From Rhodocyclaceae bacterium (lineage in GTDB: Bacteria > Pseudomonadota > Gammaproteobacteria > Burkholderiales > Rhodocyclaceae): a stretch of 52,161 nucleotides of DNA. A program made the translations under genes and the position numbers. Of the stretch, positions 26,746 through 35,520 are shown one piece after another (positions within the stretch are counted from its first letter, which is position 1; every line of letters starts with the position of its first letter). The stretch is from the NCBI GenBank assembly GCA_011391215.1, contig JAABQX010000007.1, forward strand, positions 1 through 52,161. The letters run 5' to 3'. The notes below the pieces were generated by a model. The model ran no database searches and had not been told where the DNA came from. It worked only from the letters and a program-made list of their open reading frames with translations.

Positions 26746-27178
26746 GGAGAACCTGGAAAACCTGGTGCGCAGCGGTGGCCTCAACAAGGAACCGCCGGAT
26801 CGCAAGGAGTGCGAAGGTTTGCTGCGCTCCGCGATTGATCGACTGAAAGATGCCCACAGCCCGGCACTGTCTTTCGCCAGCCGCTTCGACTTGGCCTACA
26901 ACACCGCCCATGCCCTGGCGCTGACGGCGCTACGCCTGCAAGGCTATCGTTCGGACAAGCGCTATCTGGTATTCCAGTGCCTGGTACACACGATCGACGC
27001 AAGCAAGGCGCAGGTTCGGATGTTTGCGCTGTGCCATGAACGCCGCAATCTGGCGGAATACGAAGGCTACATGGACGTGGACGCCGCCTTGCTGACCGAC
27101 CTGCTTGCCGCCGTCGATTCCCTGCTCATATTGGTGGAAGGTGCGATGAATGATTTCGTGAACAAGGGTCAGACATGA
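26735..27178 (+). CDS. HEPN domain protein (putative toxin partner of MNT)
   Basis: 147 residues, all-helical, matching the HEPN proteins that follow winged-helix MNT genes: [27 protein letters not shown] and a late [21 protein letters not shown]. In many HEPN RNases this last region has R-x4-6-H; here it reads RRNLAEY with no histidine at that spacing, so RNase activity is uncertain. It overlaps the MNT gene upstream and the Res gene downstream (ATGA), so all three are translated together. Confidence 0.8.
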   Translation: MSSKENLENLVRSGGLNKEPPDRKECEGLLRSAIDRLKDAHSPALSFASRFDLAYNTAHALALTALRLQGYRSDKRYLVFQCLVHTIDASKAQVRMFALCHERRNLAEYEGYMDVDAALLTDLLAAVDSLLILVEGAMNDFVNKGQT

Positions 27179-29772
27179 AACTGAAGTTCAAGGTCCAGCC
27201 CTACCAGACCCACGCGGTGGATGCACTGGCCGACTGCTTTGCCGGTCAGCCGAAATCCTCCGGGGTGAGCTATCGCATCGATCCGGGCGCCGTCTCGCCA
27301 GCGCCGACTTTTCCGCAGCAGGCAGCGTTGGCAGGCATGGAGCCAGCCCCCGCCGGCGCCAGCGACGCCGGCTTCAAGAATGCCGACGTGGCTCTCAGCC
27401 CGGCCCAGCTTCTGGAAAACCTCCAGGCGGTGCAGCGCCGCCAGAACCTGCCGCTGTCTGCCGTGCTCGTCGGCGACAAAAAGACCGGCTGCCCGCTCAA
27501 CCTCGACATCGAGATGGAAACCGGAACCGGCAAGACCTACTGCTACATCAAAAGCATGTTCGAGTTGAACAAGCGCCATGGCTGGAGCAAGTTCATCGTC
27601 GTGGTGCCGAGCATCGCCATCCGCGAGGGCGTATTCAAGTCGCTGCAAATCACTGCCGAGCACTTTCTGGAAAGCTACGGCAAGAAGGCCCGTTTCTTCA
27701 TTTACAACTCAAAGCAATTGCACAACCTGGAGAGTTTTTCCTCGGATGCCGGCATCAACGTGATGGTCATCAACGTCCAGGCATTCGCCGCGCGCGGCGC
27801 CGACAATCGGCGCATCTACGAGGAGTTGGATGACTTTCAGTCGCGCCGCCCCATCGACGTAATCAAGGCCAACCGGCCGATCCTGATTCTTGACGAGCCG
27901 CAGAAGATGGAAGGCGCCAAGACGCTTGCCTCGCTAAGCGAGTTCAATCCGTTGCTGATCATGCGCTACTCGGCGACCCACAAGACCGAGTACAACAAGA
28001 TCCACCGCCTGGATGCGCTGGATGCCTACAACCAGAAGCTGGTGAAGAAGATCGCCGTGCGCGGCATCACGGTCAAGGGCCTGACCGGCACCCATGCCTA
28101 CCTCTATTTGCAGGATATTGAAGTCTCGGCGAGCAAGCCGCCAGTGGCGCGGGTCGAACTGGAGATCAAGCAGGGTAGCGGCATCAAGCGCGTGATGCGC
28201 AAGTTGGGGCGCAACGACAATTTATATGACTTGTCCGGTGGTCTGGATCAGTACAAGGGCTATGTGGTGGCGGAGATCGATGCCCGCATCGATACGCTGA
28301 GCTTCACCAATGGCGTCGAGTTGGTCGCCGGGGAGGCCGTGGGCAATGTGGATGAAGCAGCGATGCGCCGCATCCAGATTCGCGAAGCGGTCACCGTCTC
28401 GCGCCGGCAGGAGGTTGGCCGTGGCTTGCGCCTGGCGGTGAATCAGTTGGGCGACCGCATGGACAACCCGGCCACGGTGCACCAGATCAACGAATTGACG
28501 GTAGTCGCCAGCGAAAGCTACAAGGATTTCGTCAGTGCGTTGCAGAACGATATCAGTGAATCGCTATCGGCCCGGCCGCGCGTGGCGGACAAGGCGTACT
28601 TCACGGGCAAGGTGCTGGCAACCAGCGTCGGTGACTTGGAAGTCACCGACGACATGGCAACCGACATCGAGTTCTACCTGGTCCAAAACGGCTACGTCGA
28701 CAAGAAGCGGAATATCACCGAGAAGTACCACGCGGTCAAAAAGGAAGGTTCGCTGGAACAGTTGCCTGATGAACTGGTAGCGCACGCCGAGCAGGTCTTC
28801 CAGTTGATCGACAGTGTGTTCAGCGAAGCGCAGTTGCCGCAGATCGGCGACGGCCGCAAGGCCAAGCTCAACCCGCTGAATGCAAACTTCGAGAAGAAGG
28901 AATTCCAGGCGCTATGGCACAAGATCAACCGCAAGGCGGCCTACACGGTTCACTTTGAAACTGCCGAACTGGTGGGCAAGTGCGTGGCGGCGCTGGACGC
29001 AGAACTGCATGTCAAGCCGATGCAATATGTGATCGAACGCGGTGTTCAGGTTGTCGATAGCAGCTTTGACGATCTCAAAGCGGGTACCGCGTTCAAGCTC
29101 ACGGCGAGCGAGACGGAGAACTACACCGACTCGGTTCACTCAGCGGTGAAGTACGACCTGATCGGCAACCTGGCTGAAGCCACCCAACTGACGCGCCATA
29201 CCATCGCCGCCATCCTCAAGGGCATCAACGTAGCGGTATTCAGCCAGTACAAAACCAACCCGGAAGATTTCATCGCCAAGGCCGGCACGCTGATCAACGA
29301 GCAAAAGGCCACCGCCATCGTCGAGCACATTGCCTATGACCCGGTCGACGAGAGCTACGGTTCGAACATCTTTACCGCCGAAAAGCCCAGGGACGATTTC
29401 AGCAAGGCATTCGAGGCCAAACACCACATCTACAACTACGTGTTCACCGATTCGGGCAATGAACGAACGTTTGCCGAGAAGCTGGACGCGAGTGCCGAGG
29501 TGGTCGTTTACGCCAAGCTACCGAAGAGCTTCTACATCCCCACTCCGGTCGGCAATTACAACCCTGACTGGGCCATTGCCTTTCAGGAAGGCAAAGTAAA
29601 GCACATCTACTTCATCGCCGAAACCAAGGGTTCGATGTCCACCCTGGATCTGCGTGCCATTGAAAAATCCAAGATCGCCTGCGCCCGCAAGTTCTTCGCC
29701 AAGATCACCTCGGATAAGGTGAAATATGACGTTGTGGATAGCTATGGGAAGTTAATGGGATTGGTGAAGTGA
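27175..29772 (+). CDS. Type III restriction enzyme Res subunit with internal deletion
   Basis: 865 residues; relatives are nearer 970-1000. Order: N-terminal [16 protein letters not shown], Walker [14 protein letters not shown] (about 114-123), motif [12 protein letters not shown] (about 238), motif [26 protein letters not shown], then [12 protein letters not shown] joined directly to [15 protein letters not shown] (motif VI, about 410), and a C-terminal PD-ExK nuclease (NPDWAIAF...FIAETKG, about 795-820). The family segment between the RRIQIRE and RRQEVGRGL regions, which normally holds motif V (SALREGWDNPN), is absent. The reading frame is kept, but ATP-driven translocation is probably lost. 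A 24-bp motif copy writes VSPAPTFPQ near residue 40. Confidence 0.8.
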   Translation: MKLKFKVQPYQTHAVDALADCFAGQPKSSGVSYRIDPGAVSPAPTFPQQAALAGMEPAPAGASDAGFKNADVALSPAQLLENLQAVQRRQNLPLSAVLVGDKKTGCPLNLDIEMETGTGKTYCYIKSMFELNKRHGWSKFIVVVPSIAIREGVFKSLQITAEHFLESYGKKARFFIYNSKQLHNLESFSSDAGINVMVINVQAFAARGADNRRIYEELDDFQSRRPIDVIKANRPILILDEPQKMEGAKTLASLSEFNPLLIMRYSATHKTEYNKIHRLDALDAYNQKLVKKIAVRGITVKGLTGTHAYLYLQDIEVSASKPPVARVELEIKQGSGIKRVMRKLGRNDNLYDLSGGLDQYKGYVVAEIDARIDTLSFTNGVELVAGEAVGNVDEAAMRRIQIREAVTVSRRQEVGRGLRLAVNQLGDRMDNPATVHQINELTVVASESYKDFVSALQNDISESLSARPRVADKAYFTGKVLATSVGDLEVTDDMATDIEFYLVQNGYVDKKRNITEKYHAVKKEGSLEQLPDELVAHAEQVFQLIDSVFSEAQLPQIGDGRKAKLNPLNANFEKKEFQALWHKINRKAAYTVHFETAELVGKCVAALDAELHVKPMQYVIERGVQVVDSSFDDLKAGTAFKLTASETENYTDSVHSAVKYDLIGNLAEATQLTRHTIAAILKGINVAVFSQYKTNPEDFIAKAGTLINEQKATAIVEHIAYDPVDESYGSNIFTAEKPRDDFSKAFEAKHHIYNYVFTDSGNERTFAEKLDASAEVVVYAKLPKSFYIPTPVGNYNPDWAIAFQEGKVKHIYFIAETKGSMSTLDLRAIEKSKIACARKFFAKITSDKVKYDVVDSYGKLMGLVK
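27289..27312 (-). repeat. 24-bp dispersed motif inside res
   Basis: One mismatch. Antisense to res, which reads it as AVSPAPTF, within an N-terminal insertion between the Q-motif-like region and Walker A. Confidence 0.9.
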
Positions 29773-29828
29773 AGTTGATCACGCGTTGCCATTTCGCGCG
29801 TGCTGCGCTGCATGTCGGTCGGGAGACC

Positions 29829-29878
29829 TGGCCGCCATCGAGGAACAAGACAAGCTGTTCACGGTGACCCTGGCGTAA
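29829..29878 (+). pseudogene. Right 26-bp direct repeat and orphan C-terminus of the AAA+ gene
   Basis: 29829-29854 repeats 24501-24526 exactly. The following codons LFTVTLA and TAA (29855-29878) continue the AAA+ frame as in the functional gene (AAIEEQDKVFSVSLQ there, AAIEEQDKLFTVTLA here). It has no start and is the displaced original end of the AAA+ gene. Confidence 0.85.
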
Positions 29879-29953
29879 GCGCCTTGCCCCTGCGTTGGTA
29901 TAAGATGCTTTCAGTATTTCTCAATCGTATTCCTCAATCACCCGGGAGTTATC

Positions 29954-30508
29954 ATGCGCACTGCCTCTTTCAATTCTCTTCTCGTAGCGCTTGCCGTTGT
30001 GGTGTCTGCTGCCCTCTCAGCACCCGCATCTGCAGAAAGTAAAGCCGCCCTCAACAGCTCATCGAAAGCGGCGCTCGGCAGGTTGGTCGCAAAAGTCCCC
30101 GCCGCCAAGGCACTGAATGAACAAGCTATCGCCGTCCTCGTGTTTCCATCGATCACCAAGGCAGGGTTGGGGGTTGGGGGGCAATTTGGCGAAGGTGTGC
30201 TGTGGCGCGGCGGCAAGCCCGTGGCCTATTACAGCAACGGTGGTGTTTCATACGGACTCCAGGCGGGGGCTCAGAAATACGGTTACGCCATGTTCTTCAT
30301 GCGGGAAAGTGCGCTGAACGCTATCGACAAAGCTGAAGGATTTGAAGTCGGCGTTGGGCCAAGCGTCGTGGTTGTGGACGAAGGCAGGGGCAAGTCGACA
30401 ACCACCACCACAATGCAGGATGACATTTACGCATTCATCTTTGGCCAAAAAGGCCTAATGGCAGGGATCGGCATCCAAGGCAACAAAATTACCAAGCTCA
30501 ACAAGTGA
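29954..30508 (+). CDS. SYLF (Ysc84-type) lipid-binding domain protein
   Basis: A 184-residue protein with a signal peptide (MRTASFNSLLVALAVVVSAALSAPASA). The SYLF/Ysc84 domain fills the rest: AIAVLVFPSITKAGLGVGGQFGEGVLW, GKPVAYYSNGGVSYGLQAGAQKYGYAMFFM and GLMAGIGIQGNKITKL. The family binds membrane phosphoinositides in eukaryotes; bacterial versions are periplasmic and poorly known. GGGAGTTATC precedes the ATG. It is the first gene right of the island. Confidence 0.9.
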   Translation: MRTASFNSLLVALAVVVSAALSAPASAESKAALNSSSKAALGRLVAKVPAAKALNEQAIAVLVFPSITKAGLGVGGQFGEGVLWRGGKPVAYYSNGGVSYGLQAGAQKYGYAMFFMRESALNAIDKAEGFEVGVGPSVVVVDEGRGKSTTTTTMQDDIYAFIFGQKGLMAGIGIQGNKITKLNK

Positions 30509-30533
30509 CAGCGTAACCAAGGGGGAGAGCTAC

Positions 30534-30929
30534 ATGCACAAGGGAAGCTGTCTTTGCGGCGTAGTCGAATACGAAGTCAATGGCCCGCTCGGGGACATCA
30601 TGTACTGCCACTGCTCGCGTTGCCGCAAGGCGGGTGGCGCGGCTTTCGCCGCCGTGTCGGCGGTCAAGACTGCCGACTTCAGTATCGTCAAGGGTCAGGA
30701 CGCGCTGAAAACCTATCGCACCGACGGCGGCGTGGAGCGGATCTTTTGCGGCCACTGCGGTTCGCCGCTCATCACGAAGCGCGAAACCCAGCCCGAGGTC
30801 GTGCGCCTGCGCATCGGTTCGCTGGATACCCCTGCCGAAAAGAAAGTGGCCATGCACATCTTCGTCGGTTCCAAGGCCGACTGGGATGACATCCATGACG
30901 CTGCGCCCCAGTTTGCGGAAAGGCCTTAG
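30534..30929 (+). CDS. GFA/CENP-V zinc-binding domain protein
   Basis: 131 residues of the glutathione-dependent formaldehyde-activating (GFA) fold. Zinc ligands visible are C6 and C8 (GSCLCG), C25, C27 and C30 (YCHCSRC), and C72 and C75 (FCGHCG), a complete set for two zinc sites. The enzyme role is inferred from the founding member only; most homologues have unknown substrates. GGGGGAG precedes the ATG. It is 25 bp after the SYLF gene and may be co-transcribed with it. Confidence 0.88.
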   Translation: MHKGSCLCGVVEYEVNGPLGDIMYCHCSRCRKAGGAAFAAVSAVKTADFSIVKGQDALKTYRTDGGVERIFCGHCGSPLITKRETQPEVVRLRIGSLDTPAEKKVAMHIFVGSKADWDDIHDAAPQFAERP

Positions 30930-30949
30930 CGTCCGGCCCTCAGCCCCTG

Positions 30950-30973
30950 AAAAGTCGGCGCTAGCGGGACGGC
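30950..30973 (+). repeat. 24-bp dispersed motif before the radical SAM gene
   Basis: One mismatch. It lies 21 bp after the GFA stop and 7 bp before the radical SAM start, so it occupies the ribosome-binding region of that gene. Confidence 0.9.
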
Positions 30974-30980
30974 AGGTTCA

Positions 30981-31634
30981 ATGAACATCCTGCTCAACAA
31001 GGCGCACTTCCCCGTTACCGTACTCGGCCCGGGACGGCGTATCGGCTTGTGGCTGCAGGGCTGCACGATCCGCTGCAAGGGCTGCGTGTCGCAGGATACC
31101 TGGCCGGCTGACGCGTCACGCACCATGCCGGTAGCAGCGTTGCTCGACTGGTGCAAGCGGGTGGCGCAGGATGGTTGTGACGGCATCACGATCAGCGGGG
31201 GCGAACCCTTCGACCAGCCCAAGCCGCTGGCGTCCCTGCTACGCGGACTTCGCGCCTGGCGCACGACCGCCGGCCTCGATTTCGACCTGCTCTGCTACAG
31301 CGGCTATCCGCTCAAGACGCTGGAAAAACGTCACACGAAGATTCTCGCGCTGCTTGATGCACTGATCCCCGAACCTTTTGTCGATGGCCGTCCGCTCGGC
31401 GGGCTGTGGCGCGGCTCGGACAACCAGACCCTCGTACCGATCTCCCCGCGCGGCGTGGCACGTTACGCCGACTGCATCGGGCAAGCGCAAGCCGCAGAAG
31501 GCAAGCGCATGCAGATCAGTGTCGAGGACGGCAAACTGTGGTTCATCGGTATTCCGCAGCGTGGTGACATGGCGGAGCTCGAAACGCTGTGCCGCCAGCG
31601 CGGCCTCGAGCTGCAGCAGGTATCGTGGCGCTGA
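30981..31634 (+). CDS. Radical SAM / 4Fe-4S single-cluster activating-enzyme-like protein
   Basis: 217 residues. The cluster motif is C28-x3-C32-x2-C35 (GCTIRCKGCVS). SAM-binding ITISGGEPFDQ follows at about residues 71-81. The protein resembles NrdG-type glycyl-radical activases in length and layout, but no NrdD or other glycyl-radical enzyme gene is nearby. It overlaps the start of the zinc-ribbon kinase gene by about 10 bp and is the first gene of a three-gene operon. Its target is therefore probably not a ribonucleotide reductase but something in this cluster. No strong ribosome-binding site is visible because a 24-bp motif sits there. Confidence 0.85.
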   Translation: MNILLNKAHFPVTVLGPGRRIGLWLQGCTIRCKGCVSQDTWPADASRTMPVAALLDWCKRVAQDGCDGITISGGEPFDQPKPLASLLRGLRAWRTTAGLDFDLLCYSGYPLKTLEKRHTKILALLDALIPEPFVDGRPLGGLWRGSDNQTLVPISPRGVARYADCIGQAQAAEGKRMQISVEDGKLWFIGIPQRGDMAELETLCRQRGLELQQVSWR

Positions 31635-34138
31635 ACGTGGCGACCCTGCGCGAGTATGTGCGCATCTGCCCGGTGTGCGGGGTTGCTGCTGCGCCCGAGC
31701 TGGCGTTGTGCAGCCAATGCGGCACGCTGCTGCTAGGCGTTGACCTGAGCCTGAAGCCGGAAACTGCGTCCGCTGCTCAACCTGTAGCGGAGGCGCCGCG
31801 CTCCCTGCCAGTCGCAGCCCAAACAGCCACCTCAGCGACCAGGGCCACCGGCATCCTGCGCTGCCTCTACGCCGACTGCGGCGCGCCCAATCCGCCTGGT
31901 AGCGCACGTTGCCTCTATTGCGACCGCCCGTTCGACACACCACTGGAAACCATCGCTTCAGTCCCGGAAAATGGATTCCCCCCGGTCACGCCGAGCTTTT
32001 ATCGTCTGCCGGCAGCGCTGGCAGACAAGTTCCACATCGTCGAGGTGCTGCCGGCTGGTGGAGCCGAAGCCGAGATCATGATCCTCGCCGGCACCACGTC
32101 CGACGTGAAGGTGATCGCCAAGCTCTATCGCCCGGGTATCGTGCCGAAGACCGACGTGCTCGATCGCATCAGCCAGGCGGCATTTCGTCATGTCGTGCAT
32201 CTGATCGCCCACGGCGTTTCCGACGGCATCGGCTATGAGTTGATGGAGTATTGCCCTGCCGGCTCGCTGCGCGCGTTGATGGAGGAAAATCCCCAGCCGC
32301 GCGGCCGTCTGCGGCTGATCGTCGAGGAACTCGCCGAGGCACTGGCGGCACTGCACGACTTGAATATCATCCACCGCGACATGAAGCCGGAGAACGTGCT
32401 GATCCGCCGGCTCGATCCGCTCGACCTGGTACTCACCGATTTCGGCATCGCCTCGGTGGCCGATGCCACGCAACGCTTTACCGGTCTCGCACGCACCGTG
32501 AAGTACGGCGCGCCGGAAACGCTCTCGGGCGTGCTCGATCGCGCCACCGATTACTGGTCGCTCGGCATGATCCTCGTCGAACTGCTGACCGGCCGGCATC
32601 CCTTCGATGGCCTGTCGGACGCGGTCATCACGCACCGCCTCATCACCGGCAGCGTCGATCTGGGCACGATCACCGAACGCGACTGGGGTGCGCTCTGCCG
32701 GGGGCTGCTGTTGCGCAATCCACAGCAACGCTGGGGCATTGCCGAAATCCGGCGCTGGCTGGCTGGCGACGTGACGCTCCCCGTCCCGCAGGACGAGGCG
32801 CCCCCGCCCCAGACCTACCCTATCCGCCCCTACCATATCGAGGACATTGTCTGCCACACGCCGGTGGAACTCGCGGTCGCGCTCGCCATGCACTGGCAGG
32901 CCGGCCGCAAGGACCTGATGCGCGGGCAGATCACGGCCTGGGCCGGTCAGGACCTCAAGAACCAGAACCTCGTGCGCCTGCTGCAGGACCTGCTCGATAC
33001 GCGCGGGATTTCGGACGACCTGCGGCTGCTGCGCCTGATCCGCCACCTGGCGCCGGACCTGCCACCGGTCTGGCGCGGCGAGAGCCTCGCCATCGCCAAT
33101 CTACTGGCGATGGCGGCACGGGCATCGGGTGAGGAGGCGCACGCGACGCACTGGCTGGTTTCTGTCTATGCGGAGAAGGTACTGCGCCAGCTGCCTGCCG
33201 CCGACTACCCCGCCGAGACAGCCCTCGTGGCACGCTGGGAAACCGGCTACGACCATTGCATGGACCTCTGGCATGCAACCACCAATGCGCGCACGAATCT
33301 GCGCAAGGAGCAGACCAGCATCGGCGGCATCATCGATTTCGATGCGCTGGTCTATGGCGAGCCACAGGGGATTACGCCACCTGAGCCGGCCTATCTGCTG
33401 CCGCTCCTGCTGCTCGTGCTCGCCGACGACGCGCATGCCGAGCAATTCCGCACCCGCATCCGGCTGGCGGCAGCGACCTGGCTGCCCCACAACCGCTGGA
33501 TCGAACGCTTGCTGGACGATGGTGACGTCGTCGGCTGGGTAATCGCCGACGCGCTGCTGCCTTACGCCCAACATGCTGCCGAAGACGCGCAACTGCGCCA
33601 GAAGCGTGACGCCGATGCGAAAACGGCGCAACGCGACGGATTTGTCTCGCGCACCAACAATGCACTCACCCTGCTGCGTGAAACCTGCGAGCTGAGTCTC
33701 TTCTCCGGTGCATTCAATCGCGGGGTGACCAGCAGCAACAATCAGGCGCTACTGGCACTGGTCGAGGAAGCGCGCGCTGCCGGTCTCGACGCCACCACCC
33801 CGCTGATGCGCACGCTGGCAAGTGCCGAGCCGATCGCATTGCGTATCCAGGACCGCCTCGACGCCTGGGAACACGCCGCGCGCATCAACGCCCTCTGGCG
33901 CAACCCCGAATTGCTCCAGGGCATTGGCGGCTTCACTTTCCTGCTATTCATCTTCGGTTACGAGTCACTGCCCGCCCATCTGCCGCTCTGGATCTTGCTG
34001 GCGCTCGGGTCGATTGTCGGCTGGCGTCTGAGCGGCCTGGCCTCCTTCCGCAACGCCATCCGCGATCTTGGCAAAATACTGCCGCCCCGGGTGCCCACGG
34101 CGCCACCACGACTCGCCAGGACACAGCGCGAGCAATGA
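31625..34138 (+). CDS. Zinc-ribbon Ser/Thr protein kinase with C-terminal membrane segments
   Basis: About 837 residues from GTG 31625; GTG 31637 is an alternative. Two zinc ribbons at the N-terminus (CPVCG-x9-CSQCG; CLYADCG...CLYCD) precede a Hanks-type kinase domain at about 120-390. It has the ATP-lysine in VIAKLYR, the catalytic loop HRDMKPENVL (Asp near 252), DFGIAS, GAPETL and YWSLGMILVELLTGRHPF. The P-loop is degenerate (LPAGGAEAEI). The long helical region to residue 750 is unrecognised. Two hydrophobic segments near 765-800 suggest membrane anchoring. The stop overlaps the next gene's start (ATGA). Confidence 0.85.
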   Translation: MALNVATLREYVRICPVCGVAAAPELALCSQCGTLLLGVDLSLKPETASAAQPVAEAPRSLPVAAQTATSATRATGILRCLYADCGAPNPPGSARCLYCDRPFDTPLETIASVPENGFPPVTPSFYRLPAALADKFHIVEVLPAGGAEAEIMILAGTTSDVKVIAKLYRPGIVPKTDVLDRISQAAFRHVVHLIAHGVSDGIGYELMEYCPAGSLRALMEENPQPRGRLRLIVEELAEALAALHDLNIIHRDMKPENVLIRRLDPLDLVLTDFGIASVADATQRFTGLARTVKYGAPETLSGVLDRATDYWSLGMILVELLTGRHPFDGLSDAVITHRLITGSVDLGTITERDWGALCRGLLLRNPQQRWGIAEIRRWLAGDVTLPVPQDEAPPPQTYPIRPYHIEDIVCHTPVELAVALAMHWQAGRKDLMRGQITAWAGQDLKNQNLVRLLQDLLDTRGISDDLRLLRLIRHLAPDLPPVWRGESLAIANLLAMAARASGEEAHATHWLVSVYAEKVLRQLPAADYPAETALVARWETGYDHCMDLWHATTNARTNLRKEQTSIGGIIDFDALVYGEPQGITPPEPAYLLPLLLLVLADDAHAEQFRTRIRLAAATWLPHNRWIERLLDDGDVVGWVIADALLPYAQHAAEDAQLRQKRDADAKTAQRDGFVSRTNNALTLLRETCELSLFSGAFNRGVTSSNNQALLALVEEARAAGLDATTPLMRTLASAEPIALRIQDRLDAWEHAARINALWRNPELLQGIGGFTFLLFIFGYESLPAHLPLWILLALGSIVGWRLSGLASFRNAIRDLGKILPPRVPTAPPRLARTQREQ

Positions 34139-35514
34139 GCGCACCGCCCGCTGCCATCCTCGCCGCCGTGCCGGCGGCCGTCGAGGAATGCATCGAAACC
34201 CATATTTCCTGGGTGCTGCTCGCGGGTGAATTTGCCTACAAAATCAAGAAACCGGTGACGCTGCCCTTTCTCGACTACGGCACGGTCAAAAAGCGCTACT
34301 TCTATTGCCAGGAAGAGCTGCGCCTGAATCGCCGCTTCGCGCCCGATCTGTATCTCGAGGTCATCGACCTGGCAGGCGAGCCGGCGGTGAAGATGCAGCG
34401 CTTCGACGAAGCGCAACGTCTTGACCACGTCAGCAGCCAGGGCGACCTGAGCGGCGCTCACCTGACGCAACTGGCCTGCGACCTCGTCGCCTTCCAGGCA
34501 CGCGCCGTTATCGCGGCACCCGCATTCGGCACTGCGGAAATCATCCGCGCCGATGCGCTGGAAAATTTCGACGAGCTCCAGCGCCTGCTGTCGATCGAGA
34601 CGCCGTTACTCACGCGACTGCGCGACTGGACCGAAGCCGAGTGGCAGCACTGCGCAAAGGATTTCGCCCGGCGGCGCGAAGGCGGCTGCGTGCGCGAAGG
34701 CCATGGCGACCTGCACCTGGGCAATCTTGTGCTGCTCGACGGCCGTGTCGTGCCCTTCGACGGTATCGAGTTCAACGAGGATTTCCGTTGCATCGACGTG
34801 GCGAGCGAAATCGCCTTCACGCTGCTCGACCTGCTGGATCACGGTCAGCCCGGGTTCGCCACCTGGCTGCTCAACGAATGGCTGGCACGCAGCGGCGATT
34901 ACGGCGCGTTGGCCGTCTTGCGTTTCTACCTCGTCTATCGCGCGATGGTGCGCGCCAAGGTGGCGGCGCTGGGGTGTGATGCTGCCGAAGCAAGGCAATA
35001 CCTGGCCATGACGGAACAACTCGTTGCACCGACCGCAACGACGCTGACGATTACCTGCGGCCTTTCGGGCTGCGGCAAGACCTATCAAACCAATCGCCGT
35101 CTCGCCAGCGCCGACTTTTTGCAAACCGTGCGCATCCGTTCCGACGTGGAGCGCAAGCGCCTCTTCGGCCTCGCGCCGGAAGCGGTCAGCGACGGCTCGA
35201 TCTACACGGCTGACGCCACCCGGCGCACCTATGACCGGCTGGCTGAACTCGCCGCTATGGCTTTGGTCGCCGGCTGGTCGGTGATCGTCGATGCGGCTTT
35301 CCTCAAGCGGGCCGAACGCGACGCGTTTCATGCGCTGGCAAAACGACTGGGCGTGCCATTCGCCATTCTGGCGCCCGTTGCACCCCCCGACGAACTCGCC
35401 CGCCGCATCGCGGCACGCCAGAGCGATGCCTCGGAAGCAACGCTCGCCGTGCTGGCGCAACAACTACATTGGTTTGAGCCCCTCGGCGCGGATGAACCGG
35501 CGCTGAATTTATGA
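34135..35514 (+). CDS. Bifunctional APH-like phosphotransferase / P-loop kinase protein
   Basis: 459 residues. The N-terminal half (1-290) is an aminoglycoside-phosphotransferase-like fold with HGDLHLGNLVLLDG (Brenner motif) and FDGIEFNEDFRCIDVASEIAF (metal Asp/Glu). The C-terminal half (300-459) is a P-loop kinase with GLSGCGKTYQTN as Walker A, of the zeta-toxin or gluconate-kinase type. The family is annotated as bifunctional APH/ATP-binding protein and its substrate is unknown. It is the last gene of the radical SAM-kinase operon. The segment RRLASADFL after Walker A is written by a 24-bp motif copy. Confidence 0.82.
   Translation: MSAPPAAILAAVPAAVEECIETHISWVLLAGEFAYKIKKPVTLPFLDYGTVKKRYFYCQEELRLNRRFAPDLYLEVIDLAGEPAVKMQRFDEAQRLDHVSSQGDLSGAHLTQLACDLVAFQARAVIAAPAFGTAEIIRADALENFDELQRLLSIETPLLTRLRDWTEAEWQHCAKDFARRREGGCVREGHGDLHLGNLVLLDGRVVPFDGIEFNEDFRCIDVASEIAFTLLDLLDHGQPGFATWLLNEWLARSGDYGALAVLRFYLVYRAMVRAKVAALGCDAAEARQYLAMTEQLVAPTATTLTITCGLSGCGKTYQTNRRLASADFLQTVRIRSDVERKRLFGLAPEAVSDGSIYTADATRRTYDRLAELAAMALVAGWSVIVDAAFLKRAERDAFHALAKRLGVPFAILAPVAPPDELARRIAARQSDASEATLAVLAQQLHWFEPLGADEPALNL
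35096..35119 (-). repeat. 24-bp dispersed motif inside the APH/AAA kinase gene
   Basis: One mismatch, antisense to the gene, which reads it as RRLASADFL, directly after Walker A; the same nine residues occur in Fmt. Confidence 0.9.
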
Positions 35515-35520
35515 CGCCCC

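Larger units (their letters stand above)
24501..29854. mobile_element. Defence island bounded by 26-bp direct repeats
   Basis: The segment between the two 26-bp repeats holds remnants of a type III restriction-modification locus (helicase, Mod, Res) and an MNT/HEPN pair. The outer right repeat continues with codons for LFTVTLA and a stop, a coherent C-terminus for the AAA+ gene, so the uninterrupted gene is readily rebuilt by joining the two repeats. This is the usual mark of site-specific integration at a gene's 3' end. No integrase or transposase is present, so the element is either a remnant or was moved in trans. Confidence 0.7.

Noticed and set aside
24501-29854. The repeat-bounded island as a transposon or insertion sequence
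   Set aside because: No transposase, no terminal inverted repeats, and the 26-bp direct repeat is too long for a target-site duplication.
30981-31634. Radical SAM gene as anaerobic ribonucleotide reductase activase nrdG
   Set aside because: Layout fits, but nrdD is absent and the gene is translationally coupled to a protein kinase; the symbol was therefore not given.
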